Positions 42,644 through 51,065 of a stretch of DNA of 64,000 nt are shown piece after piece. The position numbers and the translations under genes are program-made. The notes beneath the pieces were generated by a model. The model was not told the DNA's origin and made no database searches. It saw only the letters and a program-made list of their open reading frames with translations. The first letter of the stretch is position 1, and the number at the start of each line of letters is the position of its first letter. The stretch comes from Bradyrhizobium sp. KBS0727 (GTDB taxonomy: Bacteria > Pseudomonadota > Alphaproteobacteria > Rhizobiales > Xanthobacteraceae): assembly GCF_005937885.2 (NCBI RefSeq), contig NZ_CP042176.1, positions 7,001,501-7,065,500 on the forward strand, in the 5' to 3' direction.

Positions 42644-43339
42644 CTACTGCCCGCGGATCATGATCAGCGGATCGGCGCTGTCGGGCACCCGCCGCCATTG
42701 CGCGTTGTCGTCGGCCTCGAATTGCCAGGTCTCGCCCTTGGACGACATCAGCTGCATCTGGCCGTGATCGAGCCGCCACTGCGTCGGCGCGAAGGCGGCG
42801 ACGGCGGGATCGCATTTCGGCTTCAGGAACACCTGGAAATTGTCCTGCCCGGCCTCGGTGTTGGTCAGCGTCAGGCCGCACACCGCCTGGCCGTTACCGC
42901 GCACCATCGACCAGTCGCCGATCATCTGGTCCATCGATTTGGCAAGCGAGCGGGCGGCCGCGAGGTTCTGCAGGATGTAGACGCCCTCATTGGTGCGCAG
43001 CCCTTCGAAGATGCCGCTCTCGACTTCGGTAAAATCGATCACCGGCTGGCCTGCGGCGTCCTGCAGCCGCACGATGTCGCCGAGCCCCTTGATGTTCCAG
43101 GAGGCGATATCCTTGGTGAACGGCAGCGCCGCCGCGCAGCCGGGCTCTAGTTCCAGCTTAAGTCCCTGCGGCGTCGCATCGCCCTTCAGCGTGACGACGC
43201 AGGTCTTGCTGCGCTCGGTGGTCGCCAGCTCCCACTGGCCGACCATGTCTTTCTTCAGGTTCGGGGCATCCTGCGCCGCGACCGGCGACGCAAGCACTGG
43301 CAGTGCCGACAACGCGATGACCCAGCGGCAGGAAAACAT
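42644..43339 (-). CDS. secreted protein with two Inh (protease inhibitor)-like domains
   Basis: The 231-residue product starts at ATG 43339, overlapping the stop of the preceding dehydrogenase gene by one base. After a signal peptide (VIALSALPVLASPVAAQ) come two copies of an Inh/Omp19-like beta-barrel: MVGQWELATTERSKTCVVTL and MIGDWSMVRGNGQAVCGLTL mark the start of each, each with a Cys pair. Single-domain relatives inhibit serralysin-type metalloproteases in the periplasm; the Brucella relative Omp19 is a lipoprotein. It is the last gene of a five-gene operon. Confidence 0.78.
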   Translation of the reverse strand: MFSCRWVIALSALPVLASPVAAQDAPNLKKDMVGQWELATTERSKTCVVTLKGDATPQGLKLELEPGCAAALPFTKDIASWNIKGLGDIVRLQDAAGQPVIDFTEVESGIFEGLRTNEGVYILQNLAAARSLAKSMDQMIGDWSMVRGNGQAVCGLTLTNTEAGQDNFQVFLKPKCDPAVAAFAPTQWRLDHGQMQLMSSKGETWQFEADDNAQWRRVPDSADPLIMIRGQ

Positions 43340-44328
43340 CAGCGCCCCTTCACCGGGGTTTCCGGAACGGGCGTCAGCGGCGCCTTGCCGGCAAACCAGT
43401 TTTTCAGATTGTCCACCACGAGCTGATCCATGGCATTGCGCGTTACCACCGAAGCCGAGCCGATATGTGGCAACAGCACGACATTTTGCATCGACTTCAG
43501 GTCGTCGGGCACGCTCGGCTCGTTGGCGAATACGTCGAGCCCCGCCGCCAGAATGGTGCCGGATTTCAGCGCCGCGACCAGCGCCTCCTCGTCGACCACC
43601 GAACCGCGCGCGACGTTGATCAGCACACCGCGCGGTCCGAGCGCCTTCAGCACGTCGGCGTTGATCATTTTCGCGGTAGCGGCGCCGCCGGGCACGATCA
43701 CGATCAGCGTATCGACCGCCTTCGCCATCTCCATCAGGTCGCCATAGTGCTGGTACGACACCGCCGAGGACGGATTGCGCGAGTGATAGGAAACCGGGAC
43801 GCGCGAGGCCTCCAGCCGGCGTCCGATCGCCTGTCCGATCCGGCCCATGCCGACGATCCCGACCTTGCGGTCGCGCAGCGAGCCGACGCTCAAGGGATAG
43901 TTCTGGGTCTGCCACAGGCCGGAGCGCAAATAGCGGTCGGCCTTGACGAATTCACGCACGGTCGCGATCAAGAGCCCCATCGCAACGTCGGCGACCTCCT
44001 CGGTCAGCACGTCGGGCGTGTTGGTGACGACGATATCGTGCTCGCGCGAGTAACCGCAATCGACGTGGTCGTAGCCGACGCCGAAGCTTGCAATCATTTC
44101 GAGCTTCGGAAAATGCGACAGCGCCTTCCTGTCGGCCGGCACGGAGTGATAGGTGACCGCCATGCCGCGGACCTTCGCCAGCGTGTCCGGCGTCAGCCGT
44201 TCGAGATCGGCGCGCGTTTCCGCGGTATGCAGGATAAACTGGTCCGAAAAGCCGTTCTCGAGGATCGGCCTGATCGGTCCGTAGATCAGAAGATCGATCT
44301 TCTCGGATGAAATATTCGCGGCAGCCAT
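43339..44328 (-). CDS. D-2-hydroxyacid dehydrogenase
   Basis: The 329-residue NAD(P)-dependent oxidoreductase reduces 2-oxo acids such as glyoxylate or hydroxypyruvate, or oxidises the matching D-hydroxyacids. The Rossmann motif is VGIVGMGRIGQAIGRRLEA. The catalytic Arg, Glu and His lie in NVARGSVVDEEALV, GLDVFANEPSVP and VVLLPHIGSAS. Its start overlaps the permease stop by one base. Being inside an uptake operon, it probably acts on the imported compound. Confidence 0.9.
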   Translation of the reverse strand: MAAANISSEKIDLLIYGPIRPILENGFSDQFILHTAETRADLERLTPDTLAKVRGMAVTYHSVPADRKALSHFPKLEMIASFGVGYDHVDCGYSREHDIVVTNTPDVLTEEVADVAMGLLIATVREFVKADRYLRSGLWQTQNYPLSVGSLRDRKVGIVGMGRIGQAIGRRLEASRVPVSYHSRNPSSAVSYQHYGDLMEMAKAVDTLIVIVPGGAATAKMINADVLKALGPRGVLINVARGSVVDEEALVAALKSGTILAAGLDVFANEPSVPDDLKSMQNVVLLPHIGSASVVTRNAMDQLVVDNLKNWFAGKAPLTPVPETPVKGR

Positions 44329-45116
44329 CAGTTTTCCTTTCCGAGCGCGCTTTCATGCCAGCGCCGTAGTACCAGATGTGAAATTAGCGCCAGCAGCCCA
44401 TAGATGACAATCCCGGCGACGGACAGTAGCAGCAACGCCGCGAACATTCGGGGAATGTTGAGGCGGTAGCCGGATTCGGCAATCCGGAACGCGAGACCGG
44501 AGCCGGCGCCCGCGGTGCCCGCCGCGATCTCGGCGACGACGGCGCCGATCAGCGACAGTCCGCCCGCGATCCGCAGGCCGCCCAGGATGTAGGGCAGCGC
44601 CGCCGGCAGTTTCAGGTATCGCAGCGTCTGCAGCCGCGACGCTCCATAGAGCTGGAACAGGCCGGCGAGATTGCGATCGACCGAATTCAGCCCGAGCGTG
44701 GTGTTCGACAGTACCGGAAAGAAACCGACGATCCAGGCGCAGACGATGACCGCGGTCTGCTGCGGCAGATAGATCAACAGCAACGGCGCGATCGCGATCA
44801 CGGGCGTGACCTGCAGGATGACCGCATAGGGAAACAGCGAATATTCCAACACTTTTGATTGATTGAACAACAGCGCCAGCGCGACGCCGCCGACGGCTGC
44901 GGCGACGAACCCTTCCAGCGTCGTCAGCAGCGTGACGCCGAGCGATTCCGACAGCACCGGCCAGTCGCTGACCAGCGTCTCGAACACGGCAAGCGGCCCC
45001 GGCAACACATAAGGCTGGATGTCGTTGACATCAACCACGACTTCCCATGCGACGAGGCCCGCCGCCAGCACGATGACGGGAAGCAGGATGCGACCGAGGC
45101 TTGGGAGCGAGCTCAT
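44328..45116 (-). CDS. ABC transporter permease, SsuC/TauC type
   Basis: The 262-residue inner-membrane permease starts at ATG 45116, four bases into the end of the ATPase gene. About six helices are present, with the binding-protein-dependent permease loop GASRLQTLRYLKLPAALPYI. It works with the ATPase and the NMT1-type binding protein of the same operon. The frame continues upstream but is then only a shadow of the ATPase gene. Confidence 0.9.
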   Translation of the reverse strand: MSSLPSLGRILLPVIVLAAGLVAWEVVVDVNDIQPYVLPGPLAVFETLVSDWPVLSESLGVTLLTTLEGFVAAAVGGVALALLFNQSKVLEYSLFPYAVILQVTPVIAIAPLLLIYLPQQTAVIVCAWIVGFFPVLSNTTLGLNSVDRNLAGLFQLYGASRLQTLRYLKLPAALPYILGGLRIAGGLSLIGAVVAEIAAGTAGAGSGLAFRIAESGYRLNIPRMFAALLLLSVAGIVIYGLLALISHLVLRRWHESALGKEN

Positions 45117-45919
45117 GCGCCCGACACCCCCGAATAGGAGGGCGACAGGGCGCTGGAGACCTCGCGGCAATAACCGGCATAGCCGGCCGACATCCGAAAA
45201 TCCTCGACGCGAGGCTCCGGTGTATCGATGCGAAATTCGGTTGCGATGCGTCCGGGCCGCGATGTCATCACAATCACGCGCTGCGAAAGATAGACCGACT
45301 CGAACACGGAATGGGTGACGAAGACGACGGTCTTCTTCAGGTTGCGCCACAGCTCGAGCAGGTCGTTGTTGAGCCGAAAGCGCGTGATCTCGTCGAGCGC
45401 AGCAAACGGTTCGTCCATCAGGAGAATGTCCGGATCGGTGACCAGCGCCCGCGCCAGCGAGGCCCGCATCTTCATCCCGCCGGATAATTCGCGCGGAAAT
45501 GCATCGGCAAATTCGGCGAGGCCGACCTGCGCCAGCGCCTCGCGGACGCGCGCATCCGCTTCCCTTCCTGGGGCATGCGACAATTTCAGCGGCAGGCGAA
45601 CATTCTCCTGTACGCTCGCCCAAGGCATCAGGGTCGGCTCCTGGAACACGAAGCCGATGGAATGGCGCCGATCGGCCACACCGGCTTGATGCGAAACACT
45701 CACCGTGCCCGAACTCGGTGTCGCCAGTCCGGCGATCAGGCGCAGCGCGGTCGACTTTCCGCAACCGGAAGGCCCGAGCAGCGAAACGAATTCGCCGCGC
45801 GCCACGTCGAGATCGAGCGGCCCCAACGCGGTGACGCCGTTGTCATAGACCTTGGTGACACCGCGAAGCCGCACGGCGACGCTGCCAGTATCTGTCTCGG
45901 ACAATGCGATATCCGCCAT
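45113..45919 (-). CDS. ABC transporter ATPase, SsuB/TauB type
   Basis: The 268-residue ATPase has Walker A (GPSGCGKSTALRLIAG), Q-loop (GFVFQEPTLMPW), signature (LSGGMKMRASLARALV) and Walker B (ILLMDEPFAALDE) motifs and the switch His in FVTHSVFES. The LMDEPFAALDE form is typical of nitrate, taurine, sulfonate and pyrimidine-precursor importers. Its gene follows the binding-protein gene by six bases. Confidence 0.92.
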   Translation of the reverse strand: MADIALSETDTGSVAVRLRGVTKVYDNGVTALGPLDLDVARGEFVSLLGPSGCGKSTALRLIAGLATPSSGTVSVSHQAGVADRRHSIGFVFQEPTLMPWASVQENVRLPLKLSHAPGREADARVREALAQVGLAEFADAFPRELSGGMKMRASLARALVTDPDILLMDEPFAALDEITRFRLNNDLLELWRNLKKTVVFVTHSVFESVYLSQRVIVMTSRPGRIATEFRIDTPEPRVEDFRMSAGYAGYCREVSSALSPSYSGVSGA

Positions 45920-45925
45920 CTGGCG

Positions 45926-46945
45926 TCAGTTCTTCGGCCGCAGGTTGAGACCGACGGCCTTGTTGGTAAAGCGCAGCGTGTAGGCCTGGCGGTAGTCGAT
46001 ATCGCGGCTTACCACGCCGGCCCGCACCATCTTGTCGAAGAAGCTCGCGACCCGCGCGTCGCTCATGGCGCCGATGCCGTCCTTCATGCTGTCGCCGGAA
46101 TCGACGATGCCGTATTCCTTCATCTTGCCCAGCGAATAGGCGAGCAGTTCGTCGGTCATTTCCGGGTTGAGCTTCTTGATCATCGCGTTCGCCGGCTTGT
46201 TGTCGCCGTAGAGATAATTGTACCAGCCGATGATCGAGGCATCGACGAAGCGCTGCACCAGGTCCGGCTTCTTGTCGACGATCTCGGTGCGGGTCTCGAT
46301 CAGGGTCGAATAGGCACTCCAGCCGTAATCGGCCATCAGCACCACGTTGGGCGTGAAGCCTGCGGCCTTCTGCACGGCATAGGGCTCGGAGGTGACATAG
46401 CCCTGCATCGCGCTCTGCTTGTTCACGATGAAGGGCTGCGGGTTGAAGGTGTAGGGCTTGACTTTGCTCTCGTTAAAACCGTATTCGGACTTCAACCACT
46501 GGAAGTAGCTCGCGAGCCCCTCCTTCGACACCAGAAGGGTCAGCGGTTTGAGATCCTCGAGCTTGCTGATCTTGATTTCAGGATGGGTCAGGAGGACCAG
46601 CGGATCCTTCTGGAACATAGCGGCCACCGTCACCAGCGGCACCTTGTTGGCGACCGCGTCGAAGGATTGCAGCGTGTTGGCGGTCATGAAGAAGTCGAGC
46701 TTGCCGGCGGTCAGCAGCATGCGGTTGTTGGTGTTGGGTCCGCCCGGCACGATGGTGACGTCGAGGCCGTATTTCTGGTAGGTGCCGTCGGCGACCGCCT
46801 GGAAGAAACCGCCATGTTCGGCCTCCGCCACCCAATTGGTTCCGAACGAAACCTTGTCGAGGGTTTCGGCGCGCGCCGGCATCAGCGCCGCGGCCAACGC
46901 CACAAGGCCCGCGGTTAACGCTCGCGGCAAAAAGGCCGGGTTCAT
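45926..46945 (-). CDS. NMT1/ThiY-type ABC substrate-binding protein
   Basis: The 339-residue periplasmic binding protein starts at ATG 46945, giving a signal peptide (LTAGLVALAAALMPARAE). The NMT1 pattern is seen in VSFGTNWVAEAEHGGFFQAV, YGLDVTIVPGGPNTN, LDFFMTANTLQSFD and VTSEPYAVQKAAG. Members bind small nitrogen or sulfur heterocycles, taurine or riboflavin. As first gene of the operon and divergent from a creatininase-family amidohydrolase, its ligand may be a cyclic amide or related nitrogen compound. Confidence 0.9.
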   Translation of the reverse strand: MNPAFLPRALTAGLVALAAALMPARAETLDKVSFGTNWVAEAEHGGFFQAVADGTYQKYGLDVTIVPGGPNTNNRMLLTAGKLDFFMTANTLQSFDAVANKVPLVTVAAMFQKDPLVLLTHPEIKISKLEDLKPLTLLVSKEGLASYFQWLKSEYGFNESKVKPYTFNPQPFIVNKQSAMQGYVTSEPYAVQKAAGFTPNVVLMADYGWSAYSTLIETRTEIVDKKPDLVQRFVDASIIGWYNYLYGDNKPANAMIKKLNPEMTDELLAYSLGKMKEYGIVDSGDSMKDGIGAMSDARVASFFDKMVRAGVVSRDIDYRQAYTLRFTNKAVGLNLRPKN

Positions 46946-47012
46946 GGTTGGACTCCGTCGATCATTCTGGCCCAAGATTAGGAAGATGATGGGAACATGA
47001 TAGGAAGGCATT

Positions 47013-47029
47013 GGACGTGGATCACGTCC
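47013..47029. promoter_or_regulatory. operator-like palindrome in the divergent region
   Basis: GGACGTG-GAT-CACGTCC is a perfect 7-base inverted repeat with a 3-base spacer. It stands midway between the starts of the binding-protein gene (46945, left-reading) and the creatininase-family gene (47128, right-reading). A shared regulator binding here could control both directions; no regulator gene is adjacent. Confidence 0.4.
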
Positions 47030-47127
47030 CCAGGGTCTTCGATGCGTGTTATCCAAGGCCTGCGGATCAATCCCCGGAATAACTAACAAACTATCCTGCA
47101 AATTCATCCAAAGAAACGCTTCGCTCG

Positions 47128-47952
47128 ATGACTTCGCCTGTTCCACCCCGTGACTGGACCGACATCCAGTGGCCCGATGTCACCGCGACCGAGGCGGCGC
47201 GCTGGATCGCGGTGCTGCCGCTGGCGGCGACCGAGCAGCACGGCCCGCATTTGCCGCTGGAAACCGATGTCATGATCGGCGAGGCCTATCTGGCGCGGGT
47301 GCGCGAGCTGCTGCCCCCGACGATCCCCGTCACCTTCCTCCCGATGCAGCCGGTCGGCATTTCCACCGAGCATACCGATTTTCCGGGCACGCTGACGCTG
47401 CCGACCGACGTCGCGCTGAAGAACTGGATGGCGCTCGGCGAAGACGTTGCGCGCGCAGGCATCCGCAAGCTCGTGATGGTGACGAGCCATGGCGGCAATA
47501 GTGCTGCGATGATGCTGGTTGCGCAGGATTTGCGCGCCAAACACCGGCTGCTCGCGGTGACCACGAGTTGGTCGCGGTTCGGCGTACCGGATGGACTGTT
47601 CTCGGCGCAAGAGCTGCGCCACGGCATTCACGGCGGCGCGGTCGAAACCTCGATCATGCTGGCGCGCTATCCGCACGCCGTGCGCCAGGAAGCGATCGCG
47701 GATTTTCGTCCCACCAGCATTGCGATGGAAAAGGAATTTCGCTGGCTCTCGACACAACGGCCCGCCGCGTTCGCCTGGCAGGTGCAGGATCTGCACCCAA
47801 GCGGCGCGGTCGGCGACGCCACCAACGGCTCCGCGGCGAAGGGCGAGAAGCTGCTCGATCATGGTGCGCGCGCGTTCTGCGAATTGCTCGCCGACGTCGA
47901 TAACTTCGACGTGAACCGGCTGGCCTCCGGCCCGAATAAGCCCTCTAAATAA
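47128..47952 (+). CDS. creatininase-family amidohydrolase
   Basis: The 274-residue metal-dependent hydrolase has the family's metal and active-site motifs: AATEQHGPHLPLETD, STEHTDFPGT, MVTSHGGNSAAM and HGIHGGAVETS. Creatininase opens cyclic amides; relatives include formamide hydrolases of riboflavin and F420 pathways and MftE. It faces away from an NMT1-type importer operon across 182 bases that contain a palindrome, so it probably processes the imported compound. Confidence 0.88.
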   Translation: MTSPVPPRDWTDIQWPDVTATEAARWIAVLPLAATEQHGPHLPLETDVMIGEAYLARVRELLPPTIPVTFLPMQPVGISTEHTDFPGTLTLPTDVALKNWMALGEDVARAGIRKLVMVTSHGGNSAAMMLVAQDLRAKHRLLAVTTSWSRFGVPDGLFSAQELRHGIHGGAVETSIMLARYPHAVRQEAIADFRPTSIAMEKEFRWLSTQRPAAFAWQVQDLHPSGAVGDATNGSAAKGEKLLDHGARAFCELLADVDNFDVNRLASGPNKPSK

Positions 47953-48077
47953 TTGTAATAACTACGCAATAATTGATCTTCCCAATTCCCATCGAGGAAT
48001 TCGAACCAGATTCGGCAAGCCTCCGTCCAACTGGCATGCGGACCACAATGGCCGCTTGTAGACGGATGGAGTTTCCA

Positions 48078-48344
48078 ATGTCGATCAAGACCAGGATTGC
48101 CGCTCTCGCTCTCGCCGCGCTTGCCGTTACCGGCACGGTCGCATCCACCAGCCAGGCACAAGCCAAGCCGCTCGGCTGGGGCTGGGGCGTTGGAGCCGGT
48201 CTCGTCGGCGCTGCCATCGTCGGCACCGCGATCGCCGCCAGCAACGACGGTTACTACTACGACGGCTATCGCCGCTGCGGCTGGGTTCGCCAGTACGACG
48301 CTTACGGCAACTACATGGGCCGCGTTCGTAACTGCGGCTACTGA
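48078..48344 (+). CDS. small secreted Gly/Tyr-rich protein
   Basis: The 88-residue product starts at ATG 48078 behind GGAG. A signal peptide (AALALAALAVTGTVASTSQAQA) is followed by a glycine-rich hydrophobic stretch (WGWGVGAGLVGAAIVGTAIA) and a Tyr-rich tail with two Cys residues (GYRRCGWVRQYDAYGNY, RNCGY). Similar tiny proteins are widespread in Bradyrhizobium; their role is unknown, and an envelope location is likely. Confidence 0.7.
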   Translation: MSIKTRIAALALAALAVTGTVASTSQAQAKPLGWGWGVGAGLVGAAIVGTAIAASNDGYYYDGYRRCGWVRQYDAYGNYMGRVRNCGY

Positions 48345-48363
48345 CTGATCGACTGAACTGATT

Positions 48364-48588
48364 TCTGTTTGAGAAGCGTTTTCTTCAAGCCAATCGATCT
48401 CGAACGACCGGACAGCACTTCGCTCGAAAACGCTTCGCTTCTTGTTTGACGCGTTTTCTTTACGCGAACCGGGCACCACTTCGCTTGAAAACGCTTCGCT
48501 TCTTGTTTGACGCGTTTTCTTCACGCGAACCGGTTCGCCACCCCCGGATCAAGTCCGAGGGCATGCTTCGCTTGAAAACGCTTCGCTG
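48364..48588. repeat. three tandem copies of the GCGTTTTC...GAAAACGC repeat (copies 4-6)
   Basis: GCGTTTTC occurs at 48376, 48451 and 48512, and the matching GAAAACGC at 48426, 48487 and 48574. Copy 4 has a diverged middle (AAGCCAATCGATCTCG), copy 5 is closest to copies 1 and 2, and copy 6 carries the extra GGATCAAGTCCGAGGGCATG (48546-48565) also found in copy 3. The linker CGCTTCTTGTTTGACGCG is repeated between units. Tandem clustering here contrasts with the single copies elsewhere. Confidence 0.82.
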
Positions 48589-48602
48589 ATGGATCCTGCG
48601 TT

Positions 48603-48678
48603 CGGCACGGGCGCCTTATCCACCCCGTGCCGCACCCGACCCGCCCGGTTGTCCCCCCGGGCGGGTCAACCTTTTTGG
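48603..48678 (+). terminator. double hairpin with T-run
   Basis: CGGCACGGG (48603-48611) pairs with CCCGTGCCG (48624-48632), and GACCCGCCCGG (48638-48648) pairs with CCGGGCGGGTC (48657-48667). The second stem of 11 perfect pairs is followed by AACCTTTTTGG. This looks like an intrinsic terminator on the plus strand, ending transcription through the repeat cluster before the porin gene. Confidence 0.6.
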
Positions 48679-48956
48679 CGCTCACCGCTCGGCCCCGGGG
48701 GCCCCGTTGCAAAACTGTCATCGCAGAATGCCATCCAACGGGTGCGCTGTTTAGTCTTGTTGCTATTGCGAATTACTTGCAATAAGTCATGGAAATGAAT
48801 GGGTGTGTTCCCCCGGGTCTGGCCTGGACCGGGAGAATCATGAAAATCCGACCGGGGGCGGCGGGGTTGATGACTTTTATTTCTTGGGTGGCGGCAGGCC
48901 TTCAAATCTGCAGTGATGGTGCGAGACCACCGCAGCCTTTGCGAAATGTCCGCACG
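48679..48956. other. region upstream of the fusion porin gene
   Basis: This stretch probably holds the porin promoter. In-frame ATGs at 48789 and 48840 would lengthen the porin N terminus; the second would also create a hydrophobic leader (GLMTFISWVAAGLQI). ATG 48957 gives the cleanest signal peptide. No other gene is seen. Confidence 0.4.
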
Positions 48957-50948
48957 ATGAACCGCGACCGCCGATACCTGAATCATGTCCTGGCTGGCGT
49001 GGCGTTCGGCACGCTCGTGCTGGGCGGGGCTGCTCGGGCAGCCGACATGACGCTCAAGGCGCCCGTCTACAAAGCCGTCTACGACTGGACCGGGTTCTAT
49101 ATCGGCGGCCACTTCGGCTATGGCGGCGGAAGTCTTGGACCGGGAACTAACCCGCTTCCCGAGCAGGGCGTATTCCTGCCGCACAGCACGACCGGACTGA
49201 TCGGCGGCTACCAAGCTGGCTATAGCAGGCAGTTCTCGAACCAAGTCGTGCTTGGCATCGAAGTGGACGCGTCGTTTCCAAGCCCGATGGACGGAGCGGC
49301 GCTGACGCCCGCCCCGTTCAACAGCACCATCGACTATACCGGCACCCTGCGCGGCCGCATTGGTTACGCATTCGGGCGCTGGATGCCCTATCTGACCGGC
49401 GGATTTGCCTGGGGACACACCCACGTCAATATCCACGACGCAGCCGGAGACCTCATCTCATCGCCGGGGCAATACCACACCGGCTGGACCGCGGGTGCCG
49501 GCGCCGAGTTCGCGGTGAGCGGTAACTGGAGCGCAAAGGCCGAATACAGCTACATCGATCTGTCGCGGCGCATGTACGACCTCAGCGGCTTCGCCCTGCC
49601 GGGAATTAACGTCGACCCCCGCATCCATCTCGTCAAACTCGGCCTCAATTACCGGTTCGGTGACACCCCGTGGATTGCGCCGGCCGATGGAAAACCGCTG
49701 CTTCCGGAATCGAACGACTGGAATGTGCACGCGCAAACCACCTTTTTGCCGCAGGCCTATCCCAGCTTTCGTTCGCCCTATGCCGGCGCCAACAGTCTTC
49801 CCGGCGCCGGACAACTGCAGGCGACCTGGACCACGACCGCGTTTGTCGGCGCGCGGCTGTGGCAAGGCGGTGAGTTCTATTTCAATCCGGAACTTGCGCA
49901 GGGTTTTGGCCTGAACGGCACGCTCGGATTGGCAGGATTCCCGAACGGCGAAGCGCAAAAGGCCGGTGCCGCCTTCCCGAAAATTCGCGCGCAGCGCTAC
50001 TACATCAAACAGACCTTCGGCCTCGGCGGCGAGCAGGAAGAGGTCCCGGACGCGGCCAACCAATTGGCGGGGAAACGCGACATCGACCGCATCACGCTGG
50101 TCGTCGGGCGCTTTGCGATCGGCGATTTCTTCGACGGTAATTCCTATGCCAAGGATCCGCGCGCGGACTTCATGAACTGGGCGATGTGGTCGTCGGCGGC
50201 TTACGATTTTCCGGCCGACCTGCCCGGTTACACACGCGGCGCCGTGGCCGAACTCAATCGCAAGGATTGGGCGGTACGCGCCGGGCTGTTCCAGGTGCCC
50301 TCTGCGCCCAACAGCGACATCCTTACCTTCAAGACCGGTGGCGCCGTGGTCGAATTCGAGGGCCGCTACGCGATCTTCGATCAGCCGGGCAAATTGCGGC
50401 TCGGGGTATTCGGTACGCGCGGCAACACCGGCAATTATCGCGACGCGCTGGCGATCGAAGCCACGAACCCGGCGCTGGATATCAACACGGTCATGGCGGG
50501 CATTCGCCGCGACAATCCGAAATACGGCTTCTATGCCAATGCCGAGCAGCAGATCGCACGGGATGTCGGCCTGTTTGGTCGCGCAAGCTGGAACGACGGG
50601 CAGAACGAGATTCTGTCGTTCACCGACATCGACCGCAGCATTTCGGGCGGCCTGTCGGTGAAAGGCAGCTATTGGGGACGCGCAAGCGACACCATCGGCA
50701 TCGGTGGCGCGGTCAACGGGTTGTCCAGCGCGCACCGTGATTTCCTAGCCGCCGGCGGCCTCGGCCTGCTGATCGGCGACGGCCGGCTCAACTACCGCCA
50801 CGAGCGCATCTTGGAGACATACTACGCTTATGCCATCGACAAGCACTTCACCTTCACGGCGGACTACCAGTTGATCACCAATCCCGCCTACAACGCCGAC
50901 CGCGGCCCGGTTCATATCTTCTCCGGCCGTCTCCACGGCGAGTTCTAG
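48957..50948 (+). CDS. fusion porin: Omp25-like barrel plus OprB-type carbohydrate porin
   Basis: The 663-residue outer-membrane protein has a signal peptide (HVLAGVAFGTLVLGGAARAA). Residues about 35-240 form an 8-stranded barrel of the rhizobial Omp25/31 type (YDWTGFYIGGHFGYGGGS, GGYQAGYSRQF, TLRGRIGYAFGRWMPYLTGG, and the end HLVKLGLNYRFG). Residues about 255-663 are an OprB-type porin (TTAFVGARLWQGGEFYFNPE, VGRFAIGDFFDGNSYAKDPR, and the terminal HIFSGRLHGEF ending in Phe). Two barrels in one chain are unusual; OprB alone moves sugars. The shared frame shows no damage at the joint. Confidence 0.82.
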   Translation: MNRDRRYLNHVLAGVAFGTLVLGGAARAADMTLKAPVYKAVYDWTGFYIGGHFGYGGGSLGPGTNPLPEQGVFLPHSTTGLIGGYQAGYSRQFSNQVVLGIEVDASFPSPMDGAALTPAPFNSTIDYTGTLRGRIGYAFGRWMPYLTGGFAWGHTHVNIHDAAGDLISSPGQYHTGWTAGAGAEFAVSGNWSAKAEYSYIDLSRRMYDLSGFALPGINVDPRIHLVKLGLNYRFGDTPWIAPADGKPLLPESNDWNVHAQTTFLPQAYPSFRSPYAGANSLPGAGQLQATWTTTAFVGARLWQGGEFYFNPELAQGFGLNGTLGLAGFPNGEAQKAGAAFPKIRAQRYYIKQTFGLGGEQEEVPDAANQLAGKRDIDRITLVVGRFAIGDFFDGNSYAKDPRADFMNWAMWSSAAYDFPADLPGYTRGAVAELNRKDWAVRAGLFQVPSAPNSDILTFKTGGAVVEFEGRYAIFDQPGKLRLGVFGTRGNTGNYRDALAIEATNPALDINTVMAGIRRDNPKYGFYANAEQQIARDVGLFGRASWNDGQNEILSFTDIDRSISGGLSVKGSYWGRASDTIGIGGAVNGLSSAHRDFLAAGGLGLLIGDGRLNYRHERILETYYAYAIDKHFTFTADYQLITNPAYNADRGPVHIFSGRLHGEF

Positions 50949-51018
50949 GACTCACGCGGGCATTCCCAGGAACAGCAAAATCACGCGCCGAAGCCGCACC
51001 GGGAATAAAGGCCCGCAA

Positions 51019-51037
51019 ACGGGGATATAGTCCCCGT
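51019..51037. promoter_or_regulatory. short inverted repeat before an outer membrane protein gene
   Basis: ACGGGGA (51019-51025) and TCCCCGT (51031-51037) flank TATAG. The element ends 14 bases before the GGAGG ribosome-binding site of the following gene, so it may be an operator or a 5' leader hairpin. Confidence 0.35.
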
Positions 51038-51065
51038 GGATATCCGTAAGCGGAGGATGACGCGC

